This document shows, one piece after another, positions 50,429-60,937 of a stretch of DNA of 64,000 nucleotides (positions are counted from its first letter, which is position 1; the number at the start of each line of letters is the position of its first letter). The position numbers were made by a program, and so were the translations under genes. Where the stretch lies: contig NZ_VEDO01000016.1 of assembly GCF_007677875.1 (NCBI RefSeq), forward strand, positions 1-64,000, in the 5' to 3' direction. This stretch comes from Variovorax boronicumulans. GTDB taxonomy: Bacteria > Pseudomonadota > Gammaproteobacteria > Burkholderiales > Burkholderiaceae_C. Below the pieces are notes generated by a model that saw only the letters and a list, made by a program, of their open reading frames with translations, ran no database searches and had not been told where the DNA came from.

Positions 50429-51598
50429 ATGCCCCTTCGCCGCTCCCTGCTCTCATTGGCCGCCGCGCTGGCCACCCTGTCCGGCTCCCAGGCCTTCGCC
50501 CAGGAGACCATCAAGATCGGCCTTGTGACCGCACTGTCGGGCCAGTCGGCGCGCGCCGGCGAGGCCATCACGCGTGGCATGAGCGTGGCCATCGACGAGA
50601 TCAACGCCAAGGGCGGCCTGCTGAACGGACGCAAGCTCGAGCTCGTGCGCCGCGACGACGAGGGCAACCCGGCCAAGGGTGTGGTGGCGGCGCGCGAGCT
50701 GATCTACAAGGAAAAGGTGGCCGTGCTGTTCGGCGGGCTGGACACGCCGGTGTCCATGGCCATCGTGCCGATCGCCAACCAGGAGAAGGTGCCTTTCATG
50801 GGGCCCTGGGCGGCGGGCACACCCATCACCAAGAACGGCGCCAACCCCAACTTCGCATTCCGCGTGTCGGCCGTGGATGAGATCGTCAACAAGGCCATGC
50901 TGCAGTACGCGCAGAAGACCTTCCAGTCGGCCAAGCCGGCCATGATCCTCGTCGACAACCCCTGGGGCGAGTCCAACGAGAAGGGCCTGGTGGCCGCGCT
51001 GGCCGCCAAGAACATGAAGGCCGCGGGCATCGAGAAGTTCGACGGCAACGCGGTCGACGTGGTGCCGCAGCTGGCCAAGCTCAAGGCCGCTGGCGCCGAC
51101 ACGCTGTTCCTGGTCGGCAACGTGGGGCCCTCGGCCCAGGTCGTCAAGTCGCTGGACCGCATGGGCTGGAAAGTACCGTTGGTCTCGCACTGGGGCCCGG
51201 CGGGCGGGCGCTTTACCGAGCTGGCCGGCCCCAATGCCAAGAGCGTGCACTTCGTGCAGACCTACAGCTTCTTCGGCAAGCAGACGCCGGTGGGCGAGAA
51301 GGTGCTGGCGGCACTCAAGGCGAAGTACCCGGACATCAAGGGCCCCGACGACGTGACGCCCGCCGTGGGCGTGGCCAATGCCTACGACGCCATGCAGCTC
51401 AGTGCACTGGCCATCGCCCAGGCCGGCAGCACCCAAGGCGACGCCGTCCGCCAGGGCTTCTACAAGATCGGCCGCTACGAGGGCCTGATCAAGACCTATG
51501 ACAAGCCCTTCACGGCCGAGGTGCACGACGCGGTGAGCGAGAACGACTACGTCTGGGCGCAGTTCATCGACAACAAGATTCTGCCGGTCGCGCAGTGA
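50429..51598 (+). CDS. ABC transporter substrate-binding protein, LivK/branched-chain type
   Basis: A 389-residue type I periplasmic binding protein. The signal peptide (MPLRRSLLSLAAALATLSGSQAFAQ) is cleaved before ETIKIGLVTALSGQSARAG. GGLLNGRKLELVRRDDEGNPAKGVVAARELIYKE and the later FAFRVSAVDEIVNKAMLQY follow the family. I start it at ATG 50429, preceded by GACGGAGAAACC. It is distinct from the tandem pair at 2-4.5 kb. It feeds the LivH and fused LivM-G-F subunits encoded directly downstream. The ligand is perhaps the amide opened by the divergent deacetylase. Confidence 0.92.
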   Translation: MPLRRSLLSLAAALATLSGSQAFAQETIKIGLVTALSGQSARAGEAITRGMSVAIDEINAKGGLLNGRKLELVRRDDEGNPAKGVVAARELIYKEKVAVLFGGLDTPVSMAIVPIANQEKVPFMGPWAAGTPITKNGANPNFAFRVSAVDEIVNKAMLQYAQKTFQSAKPAMILVDNPWGESNEKGLVAALAAKNMKAAGIEKFDGNAVDVVPQLAKLKAAGADTLFLVGNVGPSAQVVKSLDRMGWKVPLVSHWGPAGGRFTELAGPNAKSVHFVQTYSFFGKQTPVGEKVLAALKAKYPDIKGPDDVTPAVGVANAYDAMQLSALAIAQAGSTQGDAVRQGFYKIGRYEGLIKTYDKPFTAEVHDAVSENDYVWAQFIDNKILPVAQ

Positions 51599-51623
51599 CG
51601 GGCAGTTGCAGGGAGGGCGCGCC

Positions 51624-52498
51624 ATGCTGCTGATTTCCGCACTGGTCAGCGGCCTGGGCCTGGGCGCCATGTACGGGCTGATCGCGCTGGGATTCCACAT
51701 CACCTACGCCGTGTCGGGAACGGTCAACTTCGCGCAGGGCAGCTCGATGATGCTGGGCGCGGTGCTGACCTGGGTGTTCTCGCAGTCCATGGGGTGGCCC
51801 ATGCCGCTGGCCCTGGCAGCCGCGCTGGCCGCCTGCGCGGTCTACGGCATGCTGGTGGAGTTCGTGGCCGTGCGGCCCTTCGCGCGGCGCGGCTCCAATG
51901 CCTGGCTGATGTCCACCGTGGCCTTGGGCATCGTGCTGGACAACCTGGTCATGCACGGCTTCGGCAAGGAGCCGCGCAGCCTGCCATCGCCCTGGGCGCA
52001 GACGCCGATGGCGCTGGGCGACACCGCGCTGGGCGTGTACCCCCTGCAGCTCGTGATTCCGGTGGTGGGCCTGGCGCTGGCCGGCGTGCTGCACTTCGTC
52101 GCGCGCCGCACGCGCTGGGGCGTGGCCGTGCTGGCCGTGCAGCAGAACCGCGATGCCGCGCGGCTCATGGGCATCCCGGTCAAGCATGTGGTGCTGCTGG
52201 CCTTCGCGCTGTCGACGCTGCTGGCGGGCGTGGCCGGCGCGCTCGTGGCTCCGCTGTTCAGCGTGCACGCCGACATGGGCACGCTGTTCGGGCTCAAGGC
52301 CTTCGCGGTCGCCATCCTGGGCGGCATCGGCAGCGCCTGGGGCGTGATGCTGGCCGGACTGGTGTTCGGCGCCGGCGAGGCGCTGGTCACGGCCACACTG
52401 GGCTCGGGCTACACCCAGATCATGATGTTTTCGCTGGTGATCGTGGCGCTGGCGCTGCGGCCCGATGGCCTGTTCGGCCGCGCCGAGGTGAAGAAGGT

Positions 52499-52502
<4 letters not shown>
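51624..52502 (+). CDS. livH: Branched-chain-type ABC transporter permease LivH
   Basis: A 292-residue inner-membrane permease of the LivH class. GLGLGAMYGLIALGFHITYAVSGTVNFAQG is the signature start of the family, read here in two parts. RSNAWLMSTVALGIVLDN-like wording and LLAGVAGALVAPLFSVHADMG follow. ILGGIGSAWGVMLAGLVFGAGEAL is the EAA-type coupling segment. I start it at ATG 51624, 25 bp after the binding-protein gene. Its stop overlaps the start of the fused gene (ATGA). Confidence 0.92.
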
Positions 52503-54970
<2,468 letters not shown>

Positions 54971-54971
54971 T

Positions 54972-55373
54972 TCAAGCGCTGCCGCGAAGCTGCGCGCGCG
55001 TCCACTGCAACAGTGCGCGCAGCGCCGCGAGCACCTTGGGCCGGTCCAGGCCCGCGATGCCGGGCACGCCGTAGCGGGCCTCGACAGCGTAGGGATTGAG
55101 CTCGTCGAGCCAGTCCGCGCCGGGTGGTGCCGGCAGTTGCCTGTCGTGCAGCAGGTCCAGCAGCAGCGCCAGGTCGTGCGTGCGGCGGAACTCCACGCCA
55201 TGCCGGCTCAGGACGGCCTTGATGGCTTTCTCGACCGCCTGCTGCGCATGGAAACCCACGATGGCATCGCCGATGCCCGGCGCCTGGGCCAGTGCCTCGC
55301 AGGCGGCCAAATCCTGCTCCGCCGCTGCGAGCAGAAGCTGCGCCACGTCGCCCGATGGCGCCGGCTCAGCCAT
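54972..55373 (-). CDS. HEPN-domain protein of an MNT/HEPN pair
   Basis: A 133-residue helical protein of the HEPN superfamily. AAEQDLAACEALAQAP and GFHAQQAVEKAIKAVLSRHGVEF are the two core helices. EFRRTHDLALLLDLL is the conserved segment in which HEPN RNases carry R-x4-6-H; here it is R-R-T-H, so nuclease activity is not assured. It overlaps the nucleotidyltransferase gene by 8 bp and comes second in the unit. The pair is either a toxin-antitoxin module of the HepT/MntA type or the metabolic HI0074/HI0073 type. Confidence 0.85.
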   Translation of the reverse strand: MAEPAPSGDVAQLLLAAAEQDLAACEALAQAPGIGDAIVGFHAQQAVEKAIKAVLSRHGVEFRRTHDLALLLDLLHDRQLPAPPGADWLDELNPYAVEARYGVPGIAGLDRPKVLAALRALLQWTRAQLRGSA

Positions 55374-55683
55374 GGACCAGGCGGCCTTCCTTCAGCGCCC
55401 AGTACAGGGCCGTGCCTGGCTGGCTGCCCCAGCGCGCCACTTCATCCCTGGAATAGACCAGGATGTCCGCCGCGACACGCAGCGGACGCAACGACCGACG
55501 CAGGCGCACCATTTCCTGGGCACGGTCCTCGACCTCGGGCTCGATCACCAGGAAGTCCAGGTCCGAGTCCGCGTGCGCCGTCCCGTTGGCTTGCGAGCCG
55601 AACAGCAGGATCTGCGTGTCCGGTGGCGCAGCCTCGGACAGCGCCCGAATGGCAGCCTGCGTGGTCGTCGCGTCGGTGGTCAT
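55366..55683 (-). CDS. Minimal nucleotidyltransferase (MNT) of an MNT/HEPN pair
   Basis: A 105-residue minimal nucleotidyltransferase. The catalytic motif is LLFGSQANGTAHADSDLDFLVI: GS at the loop, then the DxD pair in SDLDFL (shortened here to keep to its core). LRRSLRPLRVAADILVYSRDEV supplies the third acidic residue. In MntA/HepT modules the MNT protein adds AMP to the HEPN partner and silences it. It precedes the HEPN gene in the same operon. The start at ATG 55683 is the first in-frame ATG. Confidence 0.87.
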   Translation of the reverse strand: MTTDATTTQAAIRALSEAAPPDTQILLFGSQANGTAHADSDLDFLVIEPEVEDRAQEMVRLRRSLRPLRVAADILVYSRDEVARWGSQPGTALYWALKEGRLVHG

Positions 55684-55724
55684 GCGGTGGGATTCTGCCA
55701 AGGGTGTCTTTGGGCGCCCGAGTC

Positions 55725-57368
55725 TCACACCATTCCAGCCGACCGGATGTGCTCCACGTGCGCCAGCATCGACCGCTCGGCCACCGGCCACATCTTCTGC
55801 GGCACGTCGTCGTAGGCGATGGCCACCCAGTCGCGCATGCTGCCGGCCGGTATCGCGCGCATGGCCTTGAGCACCTTGGCCTCGCGCGCCAGCCGGTGCG
55901 CCTTGAGTTTGGCGATGGCGCCGGGCGCGTCGCCCAGCACGTAGCCGTGGGCCGGCAGGATGAAGGCGATGCCGCATTCGGCGCAGGCCGCGGCCAGCTT
56001 GTCCAGCGACGCGAGGTAGTGGCCCATGTCGCCGTCCGGCGGATCCACCACGGTGGTGCTGCCGTTCAGCACATGGTCGCCGCTGAAGAGCAGGGCGTCT
56101 TCCTCCAGCACCAGGCAGACGTGGTTGGCCGCATGGCCGGGCGTGAACACGGCCTGGAGCGTGTGGGTCACGCCCTGGCCCTGCAGCACCAGCCGTTCGC
56201 CGTCGACCATCTCGCGGTCGGGCGTGAACTGGCTGGCCGGCCGCGCGGTCGGCCGCGAGGCCAGGCCCAGCACGGGCGGGCGCGGGCGGCCGGCGCGTTC
56301 CACCCGGTCGGCCAGCGGCTGGGCGCCGGGCGAATGGTCGGCGTGCGAATGCGTGCAGACGATGCTGCGGATGTCGCCGCCAGCGGCTGCGAAGAGCCGG
56401 TCCAGATGCGCCTCGTCCAGCGGGCCGGGATCGATCGCGATGTAGCCGCTGACCGCATCGCCGACCAGATAGCTGTTGGTGCCCGGGCCGGTCATCACCC
56501 CCGGGTTGCCGCAGGTCAGGCGCTGCACGTTGCGCAGCAGGGCGGTGGGTTGATCGTGGCGCCAGTCCAGCGCGTGCAGCAGCTGGCCGTCGGGGCAGAC
56601 CATGGCCAGCTCGCCGAAGGCGGTCTCGTGCTCCATGTAGCGGGCCTCGGCGCCATTCAGCCAGCCGGCGCGCGGGCAGGAGGTCCACAGCGGCTTCTCG
56701 CCGGCGCAGGCGGCCAGCACGGCATCGACCGTGGCGTAGGCCTGCAGCCGTTCCAGCGTGCGGATGGTCGGGAAGATGATCTCGAATTGCCCGGCCGCAT
56801 GGCGCGCCAGCGCGTCGGCCGGGCGCACCCAGCACGGTTCGAACTGCTCGGCCTCGTCGGCCACGGGTTCCTGGGCCGCCGGCATGCGCGCGACGAGGAA
56901 GGGCACGTCGAAGCGCTTGGGCAGGTCGCGGTCGGTGGTCCAGTGGGCCAGCACGAAGACCTGGTCCGCCGCGAGGGTCAACCCCTGGGCCGCGCACTGA
57001 GGCAGCAGCGGGGCGTGGCGGTCGAGCCGGGCTGCGTCTTCGGCATCGGCCGAGCGGCCGTCGGCGCGGCGGGCCAGCAGCACGCCCAGTTCCTCGAAGC
57101 TCTCGCGCACGGCCGCGATGGCCTGCGTGAGCCGCGTGTCGTCCTGCCCCGGCCGCCGGCTGGCCTGGGCATGGGCCGCGTGGTCGGCCGCGTCGACGGC
57201 GCCGCCCGGGAACACGAAGGCGCCGGGTGCGAAGCTGGCCGTCAGCGCGCGCCGCGTCATGAGCACCTCGATGCCGGCCGGTGTGTCGCGCAGCAGCAGC
57301 ACGGTGGCAGCAGGGCGCGGCACGACCGGGTCGCGCTGCGGGTGGAGCAGTTGGCTGGAGCGTGGCAT
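55725..57368 (-). CDS. Fusion of a Nudix hydrolase and a metallo-beta-lactamase-fold hydrolase
   Basis: A 547-residue two-domain protein. Residues 18-240 are a Nudix domain of the NUDT7/NUDT19-like CoA-diphosphatase type. FVFPGGAVDAAD is followed, after an insertion of about 25 residues, by AAVRESFEELGVLL (catalytic glutamates at 89, 92, 93). Residues 285-547 are an MBL domain of the LACTB2 type with the metal motif THSHADHSPG at 339-348, GHAANHVCLVLEEDALLFSGDH and a C-terminal helical region. The Nudix part may hydrolyse CoA derivatives or nucleotides, and the MBL part an ester or RNA. It starts at ATG 57368, next to a repeat copy, and is divergent from dapF. Confidence 0.87.
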   Translation of the reverse strand: MPRSSQLLHPQRDPVVPRPAATVLLLRDTPAGIEVLMTRRALTASFAPGAFVFPGGAVDAADHAAHAQASRRPGQDDTRLTQAIAAVRESFEELGVLLARRADGRSADAEDAARLDRHAPLLPQCAAQGLTLAADQVFVLAHWTTDRDLPKRFDVPFLVARMPAAQEPVADEAEQFEPCWVRPADALARHAAGQFEIIFPTIRTLERLQAYATVDAVLAACAGEKPLWTSCPRAGWLNGAEARYMEHETAFGELAMVCPDGQLLHALDWRHDQPTALLRNVQRLTCGNPGVMTGPGTNSYLVGDAVSGYIAIDPGPLDEAHLDRLFAAAGGDIRSIVCTHSHADHSPGAQPLADRVERAGRPRPPVLGLASRPTARPASQFTPDREMVDGERLVLQGQGVTHTLQAVFTPGHAANHVCLVLEEDALLFSGDHVLNGSTTVVDPPDGDMGHYLASLDKLAAACAECGIAFILPAHGYVLGDAPGAIAKLKAHRLAREAKVLKAMRAIPAGSMRDWVAIAYDDVPQKMWPVAERSMLAHVEHIRSAGMV

Positions 57369-57399
57369 GTCAGTGCCGCCCGGCCGCCCGAAGGCTCTG

Positions 57400-57450
57400 A
57401 CGCGCCCCCTCGGGGGGCAGCGATACGCGAAGCGATGAGCGTGGGGGCGT
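57400..57450 (-). repeat. Copy C of the intergenic repeat (inverted, partial)
   Basis: Read on the minus strand this segment runs CGCCCCCACGCTCATCGCTTCGC, then GCTGCCCCCCGAGGGGGCGCG (each shortened here to its core). It matches the 5' half of copy B in order: a CCCCCA run, a CGC-GCTTCGC block, and a CCCCCTCGAGGGGG-type palindrome. It lies between the divergent Nudix-MBL and dapF genes, in opposite orientation to copy B. Confidence 0.5.
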
Positions 57451-57546
57451 ATTCATGCGCGGATTCTGCCGGCTGCCCCGGTTTGGTGCTTGGGCGACTG
57501 TCCCGCAGGCTACAAGGCCACCGCCCGCCCGCGATAATCCGCGCCC

Positions 57547-58416
57547 ATGCGAATCCGATTCACCAAGATGCACGGGGCCGGCAACGACTTCGTGGTGCTG
57601 GACGAGACGCGTGGCCGGCTCGGGTTGCGCGCGGACCAGTACCGCTTTCTCGCGGACCGGCACTTCGGCGTGGGCGCCGACCAGATCCTGACGGTGCGGC
57701 CCTCCACCGGCCCCGGCGTGGATTTCGAGTACGTGATCCACAACGCCGACGGCGGCGAAGTCGAGCAGTGCGGCAACGGTGCGCGCTGCTTCTTCCAGTA
57801 CGTGCGCGAACATGGCCTGACGGACAAGGCGGCCCTGCGCGTGCACACGGCCGCCGGCGTGATCGCGCCGGCCATGGAGCCCGATGGCCGCGTGACCGTG
57901 GACATGGGTGCGCCGGTGTTCGAGTCCGCGCGTGTGCCCTTCGACGCCGCCGGCCTGTCGCCGCAGGGCGAAAGCCTGGTCGGACCCTGGAAGCTGGCGC
58001 TCGGCACCGAAGCCGACAGCCCCACCGTGGAGCTGGCCGTGCTGTCCATGGGCAACCCGCATGCGGTGCAGCGCGTGGACGACGTGGACAGCGCGCCCGT
58101 GGCTGCGCAGGGCCCGCTCATCGAACACCACCCGCGTTTTCCGAACCGCGTGAACGCCGGTTTTCTGCAGGTGCTGGACCGTCGCCATGTGAAGCTGCGC
58201 GTCCACGAGCGCGGCGCCGGCGAGACGCTGGCCTGCGGCACGGGCGCCTGTGCGGCCGTGGTCGGCGGCATCCAGCAGGGCTGGCTCGACAGCCCCGTCG
58301 ACGTGCAGACGCGCGGCGGCCTGCTGACCATCGCCTGGGACGGCCCCGGCCAGCCCGTGCGCATGACCGGCCCGGCCCAGACCGTCTTCGAAGGCGAAAT
58401 CGACATCCCAGCATGA
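57547..58416 (+). CDS. dapF: Diaminopimelate epimerase
   Basis: A 289-residue epimerase converting LL- to meso-diaminopimelate, needed for lysine and peptidoglycan. The two catalytic cysteines are C75 in [16 protein letters not shown] and C230 in [17 protein letters not shown], each within a complete family motif. [16 protein letters not shown] at the N-terminus and [14 protein letters not shown] in the middle are diagnostic. Length is normal. It opens the dapF-DUF484-xerC block, a conserved order in proteobacteria. A repeat copy lies on each side of it. Confidence 0.96.
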   Translation: MRIRFTKMHGAGNDFVVLDETRGRLGLRADQYRFLADRHFGVGADQILTVRPSTGPGVDFEYVIHNADGGEVEQCGNGARCFFQYVREHGLTDKAALRVHTAAGVIAPAMEPDGRVTVDMGAPVFESARVPFDAAGLSPQGESLVGPWKLALGTEADSPTVELAVLSMGNPHAVQRVDDVDSAPVAAQGPLIEHHPRFPNRVNAGFLQVLDRRHVKLRVHERGAGETLACGTGACAAVVGGIQQGWLDSPVDVQTRGGLLTIAWDGPGQPVRMTGPAQTVFEGEIDIPA

Positions 58417-58424
58417 GAACACCC

Positions 58425-58545
58425 CCAGTCTCCGCGCTGCGCGCTTCGCCAACCCCCTCGAGGGGGCACATCCAGCGGTCTGGCAGAGCCAGTCCCGCGG
58501 ATGTCGCTGGCATGGCCTGCTCCGCGGCCTTCGGTACCGCTGCCC
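58425..58545 (+). repeat. Copy B of the intergenic repeat (full length)
   Basis: This 120-bp segment between dapF and the DUF484 gene contains the CCCCC-A-GTCTCCGCGCTGCGCGCTTCGC half shared with copy C (shown shortened), a central CCCCCTCGAGGGGG palindrome, and the GGCAGAGCC...GCCTGCTCCGCGGCCTTC half shared with copy A. It therefore joins the two partial copies into one element. No open reading frame in it is credible. Confidence 0.6.
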
Positions 58546-58605
58546 GCGTGTCGCAGCTGCACGGTACTGCACTCTGATCGCACCCCTCTGCGGAAAAGCA
58601 CAAGC

Positions 58606-59286
58606 ATGCATGCCAACAACCCCATCACCGAAGACGACATCGCCAACTTCCTGATCCACACGCCTGCCTTCTTCGAGCGCCATGCCGAGGTGCTGACGGC
58701 CGTGCAGATGACCAGCCCGCACGGCAACCGCGCCGTGAGCCTGCAGGAACGCCAGGCCGAGATGCTGCGCGAGAAGATCAAGGGCCTGGAGCACCGCATC
58801 ATGGACATGGTGCGGCACGGCAACGAGAACGTGCTGATCGCCGACAAGCTGCAGCGCTGGGCGCGCAGCCTGCTGCGCACGCGCGCACCGGCCGAACTGC
58901 CGCAGCGCATCGTAGCCGAGGTGCAGAGCCAGTTCGGCGTGCCGCAGGCTGCGCTCAAGGTCTGGGGCGTGTCCGGTGACTATGCGGGCCACGGTTTCGC
59001 CCAGGGCGTCAGCGACGACGCCAAGAGCTTCGCGTCCTCGCTGACGGCGCCGTTCTGCGGCGTGAACCCCGGCTTCGACGCCGTGCAGTGGCTGCCCGAG
59101 CCGGCCCAGGCCATGTCGGTGGTGCTGATGCCGCTGCGCGTGGGCGAACTCAACAGCACCGAGCCGGCCTTCGGCATGCTGGTGCTGGCCTCGCCCGATC
59201 CGCAGCGCTTCGAATCCGGCATGGGCACGGACTTCCTCGAGCGCATCGCCGAACTGGCCAGCGCCGCGCTGTCGCGCCTGCAGTAA
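58606..59286 (+). CDS. DUF484 (GAF-like) family protein
   Basis: A 226-residue protein of the DUF484 family. The N-terminal ITEDDIANFLIHTPAFFERHAEVLT, the SLQERQAEMLREKIKGLEHRI coiled coil and the GAF-like C-terminal part (ALKVWGVSG, AMSVVLMPLRVG, FGMLVLASPDPQRFESGMGTDFLERI in two pieces) are typical. The family is always found near xerC and its function is unknown, possibly linked to chromosome dimer resolution. I start it at ATG 58606; the earlier in-frame part is repeat DNA. It ends 16 bp before xerC. Confidence 0.9.
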   Translation: MHANNPITEDDIANFLIHTPAFFERHAEVLTAVQMTSPHGNRAVSLQERQAEMLREKIKGLEHRIMDMVRHGNENVLIADKLQRWARSLLRTRAPAELPQRIVAEVQSQFGVPQAALKVWGVSGDYAGHGFAQGVSDDAKSFASSLTAPFCGVNPGFDAVQWLPEPAQAMSVVLMPLRVGELNSTEPAFGMLVLASPDPQRFESGMGTDFLERIAELASAALSRLQ

Positions 59287-59302
59287 GGCCGCGACGCCCG
59301 CC

Positions 59303-60226
59303 ATGGACGATGCCGCGCTGGTCGAGCGCTACCTCGAACACCAGCGCGTCGAGCGCCGCCTGGCCGCGCGCACGCTGGCGCTGTACCAGGCCGATCTGGC
59401 CAAGCTGCGCGCGCATGCCGAGGCCGCCCAGATCGGCCTGCTGGCCGTGCACAACGCCCACATCCGCCGCTGGGTCGCCCAGATGCACGGCGGCGGCCGC
59501 AGCGGGCGCGGCATCGCGCTGATCCTGTCGGGCTGGCGCGGCTTCTATGCCTGGCTGGGCCGCGAGGGCCTGGTCGCCGCCAACCCGGTGCAGGACGTGC
59601 GCGCGCCCAGGTCCGGCAAGCCGTTGCCCAAGGCCCTGGGCGTGGACGAGGCCGTGCAGCTCGCCGAGTTCAGCAGCGAGGCCGACGATCCCTGGCTGGA
59701 GGCGCGCGATGCCGCCATGGTCGAGCTGCTCTATGGCGCCGGCCTGCGTGTGGCCGAACTGACCGGGCTGGACGTGCGGGCCAGCGTACAGGCGCGCGGA
59801 TGGGTCGACCTGGACGCCGGCGAGGCCCACGTGCTGGGCAAGGGCAGCAAGCGGCGCAGCGTGCCCATCGGCGCCCAGGCGGCGCAGGCGCTCCGGGCCT
59901 GGCTGGCCCTGCGCGGCGATGGCGCCATGCTGAACCCGGCCCTGTTCGTGGGCCGCCACGGCACGCGGCTGACCTCGCAATCGATCTGGCAGCGCCTGCG
60001 TCGGCGCAGCCTGCAGGCCGGCCTGGCCACGCCGGTGCACCCGCACATGCTGCGGCATTCTTTCGCCAGCCACGTGCTGCAGTCCAGCGGCGACCTGCGC
60101 GCCGTGCAGGAGCTGCTCGGCCACGCCAACATCAGCACCACCCAGGTCTACACGCGGCTGGACTTCCAGCACCTGGCCAAGGCCTATGACGCGGCCCATC
60201 CGCGCGCGCGCCGCAAAAGCGGCTGA
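59303..60226 (+). CDS. xerC: Tyrosine recombinase XerC
   Basis: A 307-residue site-specific recombinase that acts with XerD at dif to resolve chromosome dimers. The catalytic set is complete: R149 (YGAGLRVAELTGL), K180/K183 (GKGSKRRSVPIG), H248 and R251 (HPHMLRHSFASHVLQ), H274 (LLGHANISTTQ) and the nucleophile Y283 (VYTRLDFQHL). An N-terminal SAM-like core-binding domain covers residues 1-105. The location after dapF and DUF484 supports XerC rather than XerD or a phage integrase. Confidence 0.95.
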   Translation: MDDAALVERYLEHQRVERRLAARTLALYQADLAKLRAHAEAAQIGLLAVHNAHIRRWVAQMHGGGRSGRGIALILSGWRGFYAWLGREGLVAANPVQDVRAPRSGKPLPKALGVDEAVQLAEFSSEADDPWLEARDAAMVELLYGAGLRVAELTGLDVRASVQARGWVDLDAGEAHVLGKGSKRRSVPIGAQAAQALRAWLALRGDGAMLNPALFVGRHGTRLTSQSIWQRLRRRSLQAGLATPVHPHMLRHSFASHVLQSSGDLRAVQELLGHANISTTQVYTRLDFQHLAKAYDAAHPRARRKSG

Positions 60227-60356
60227 GAGGCCGCCTACCGACGCGCTGCAGGCGCCGGGGCGGTCGATGGCGATGTGGTGTTTTATGAGGTTCCGCTCCT
60301 GGCTGCGCGATGTGGCGCTGGCCCTCTCCGATGGCGCGGTTTACCTCGGATAGGGA

Positions 60357-60887
60357 TCAGACCGGCACCCGCACGATGCGGCCGTCGCCGACGAAGGTAT
60401 CGCCGACCAGCATGCGGAAGGCGGTGCCCGGGGGGCAGAGCGCAAGCGCCATCTGCGGCGACAGGAACTCCATCGGCACCTGGCGCGTCTCGCCCTGGCG
60501 CAGCAGCTCGCCCGGCGGCAGCTGCCAGCGCATCTGGAAACCCTGGCTGCCGACCACGAGCACGCAGCGGTGCTCGCCGGCCTGCTTGGGAACGTTCTCC
60601 GCCGGGACCGAGCTCTCGCGCAGCGTGATCTCGACGAGCGCATGCGGCTGGAAGGCCTGCGCCGGCGCGAAGTCCGGTGGCGTGTCAGGCGCGGGCGGGC
60701 GCCGCAGCTTGCCGTAGCACCAGCCGACGATGCTGCCGATGACGGGCAGCCACAGCAGCATCATCACGGTGCTGACATGGCGCACGGTGGAGTCGGGTGC
60801 TGCGAAGTGCCGGACCACGGCGGCGATCGCGGCCACGCACAGCAACAGGATCACGATCAGCTGGCGCCGGAATTGGATGGTGGTCAT
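60357..60887 (-). CDS. Membrane-anchored protein of unknown function
   Basis: A 176-residue protein that I do not recognise. Two hydrophobic helices lie at residues 7-27 (RQLIVILLLCVAAIAAVVRHF) and 38-57 (VMMLLWLPVIGSIVGWCYG). A basic/proline segment (KLRRPPAPDTPPDF) then leads to a C-terminal soluble domain of about 100 residues with beta-rich wording (HALVEITLRESSVP, CVLVVGSQGFQMRWQLPPGEL, FRMLVGDTFVGDGRIVRV). The topology suggests a cytoplasmic or periplasmic sensor-like domain held at the membrane. It is divergent from the methyltransferase gene and convergent with xerC, leaving 130 bp in which I see nothing. Confidence 0.7.
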   Translation of the reverse strand: MTTIQFRRQLIVILLLCVAAIAAVVRHFAAPDSTVRHVSTVMMLLWLPVIGSIVGWCYGKLRRPPAPDTPPDFAPAQAFQPHALVEITLRESSVPAENVPKQAGEHRCVLVVGSQGFQMRWQLPPGELLRQGETRQVPMEFLSPQMALALCPPGTAFRMLVGDTFVGDGRIVRVPV

Positions 60888-60937
60888 GCGGGGAGTATCG
60901 GGCCGGCCGCCGCCGGCCTTGGTCGACAATCCCGGCC

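Noticed and set aside
59303-60226. Tyrosine recombinase considered as a phage or integron integrase
   Set aside because: It sits in the conserved dapF-DUF484-xerC order with XerC length and motifs, and there are no phage genes or attachment-site repeats nearby.
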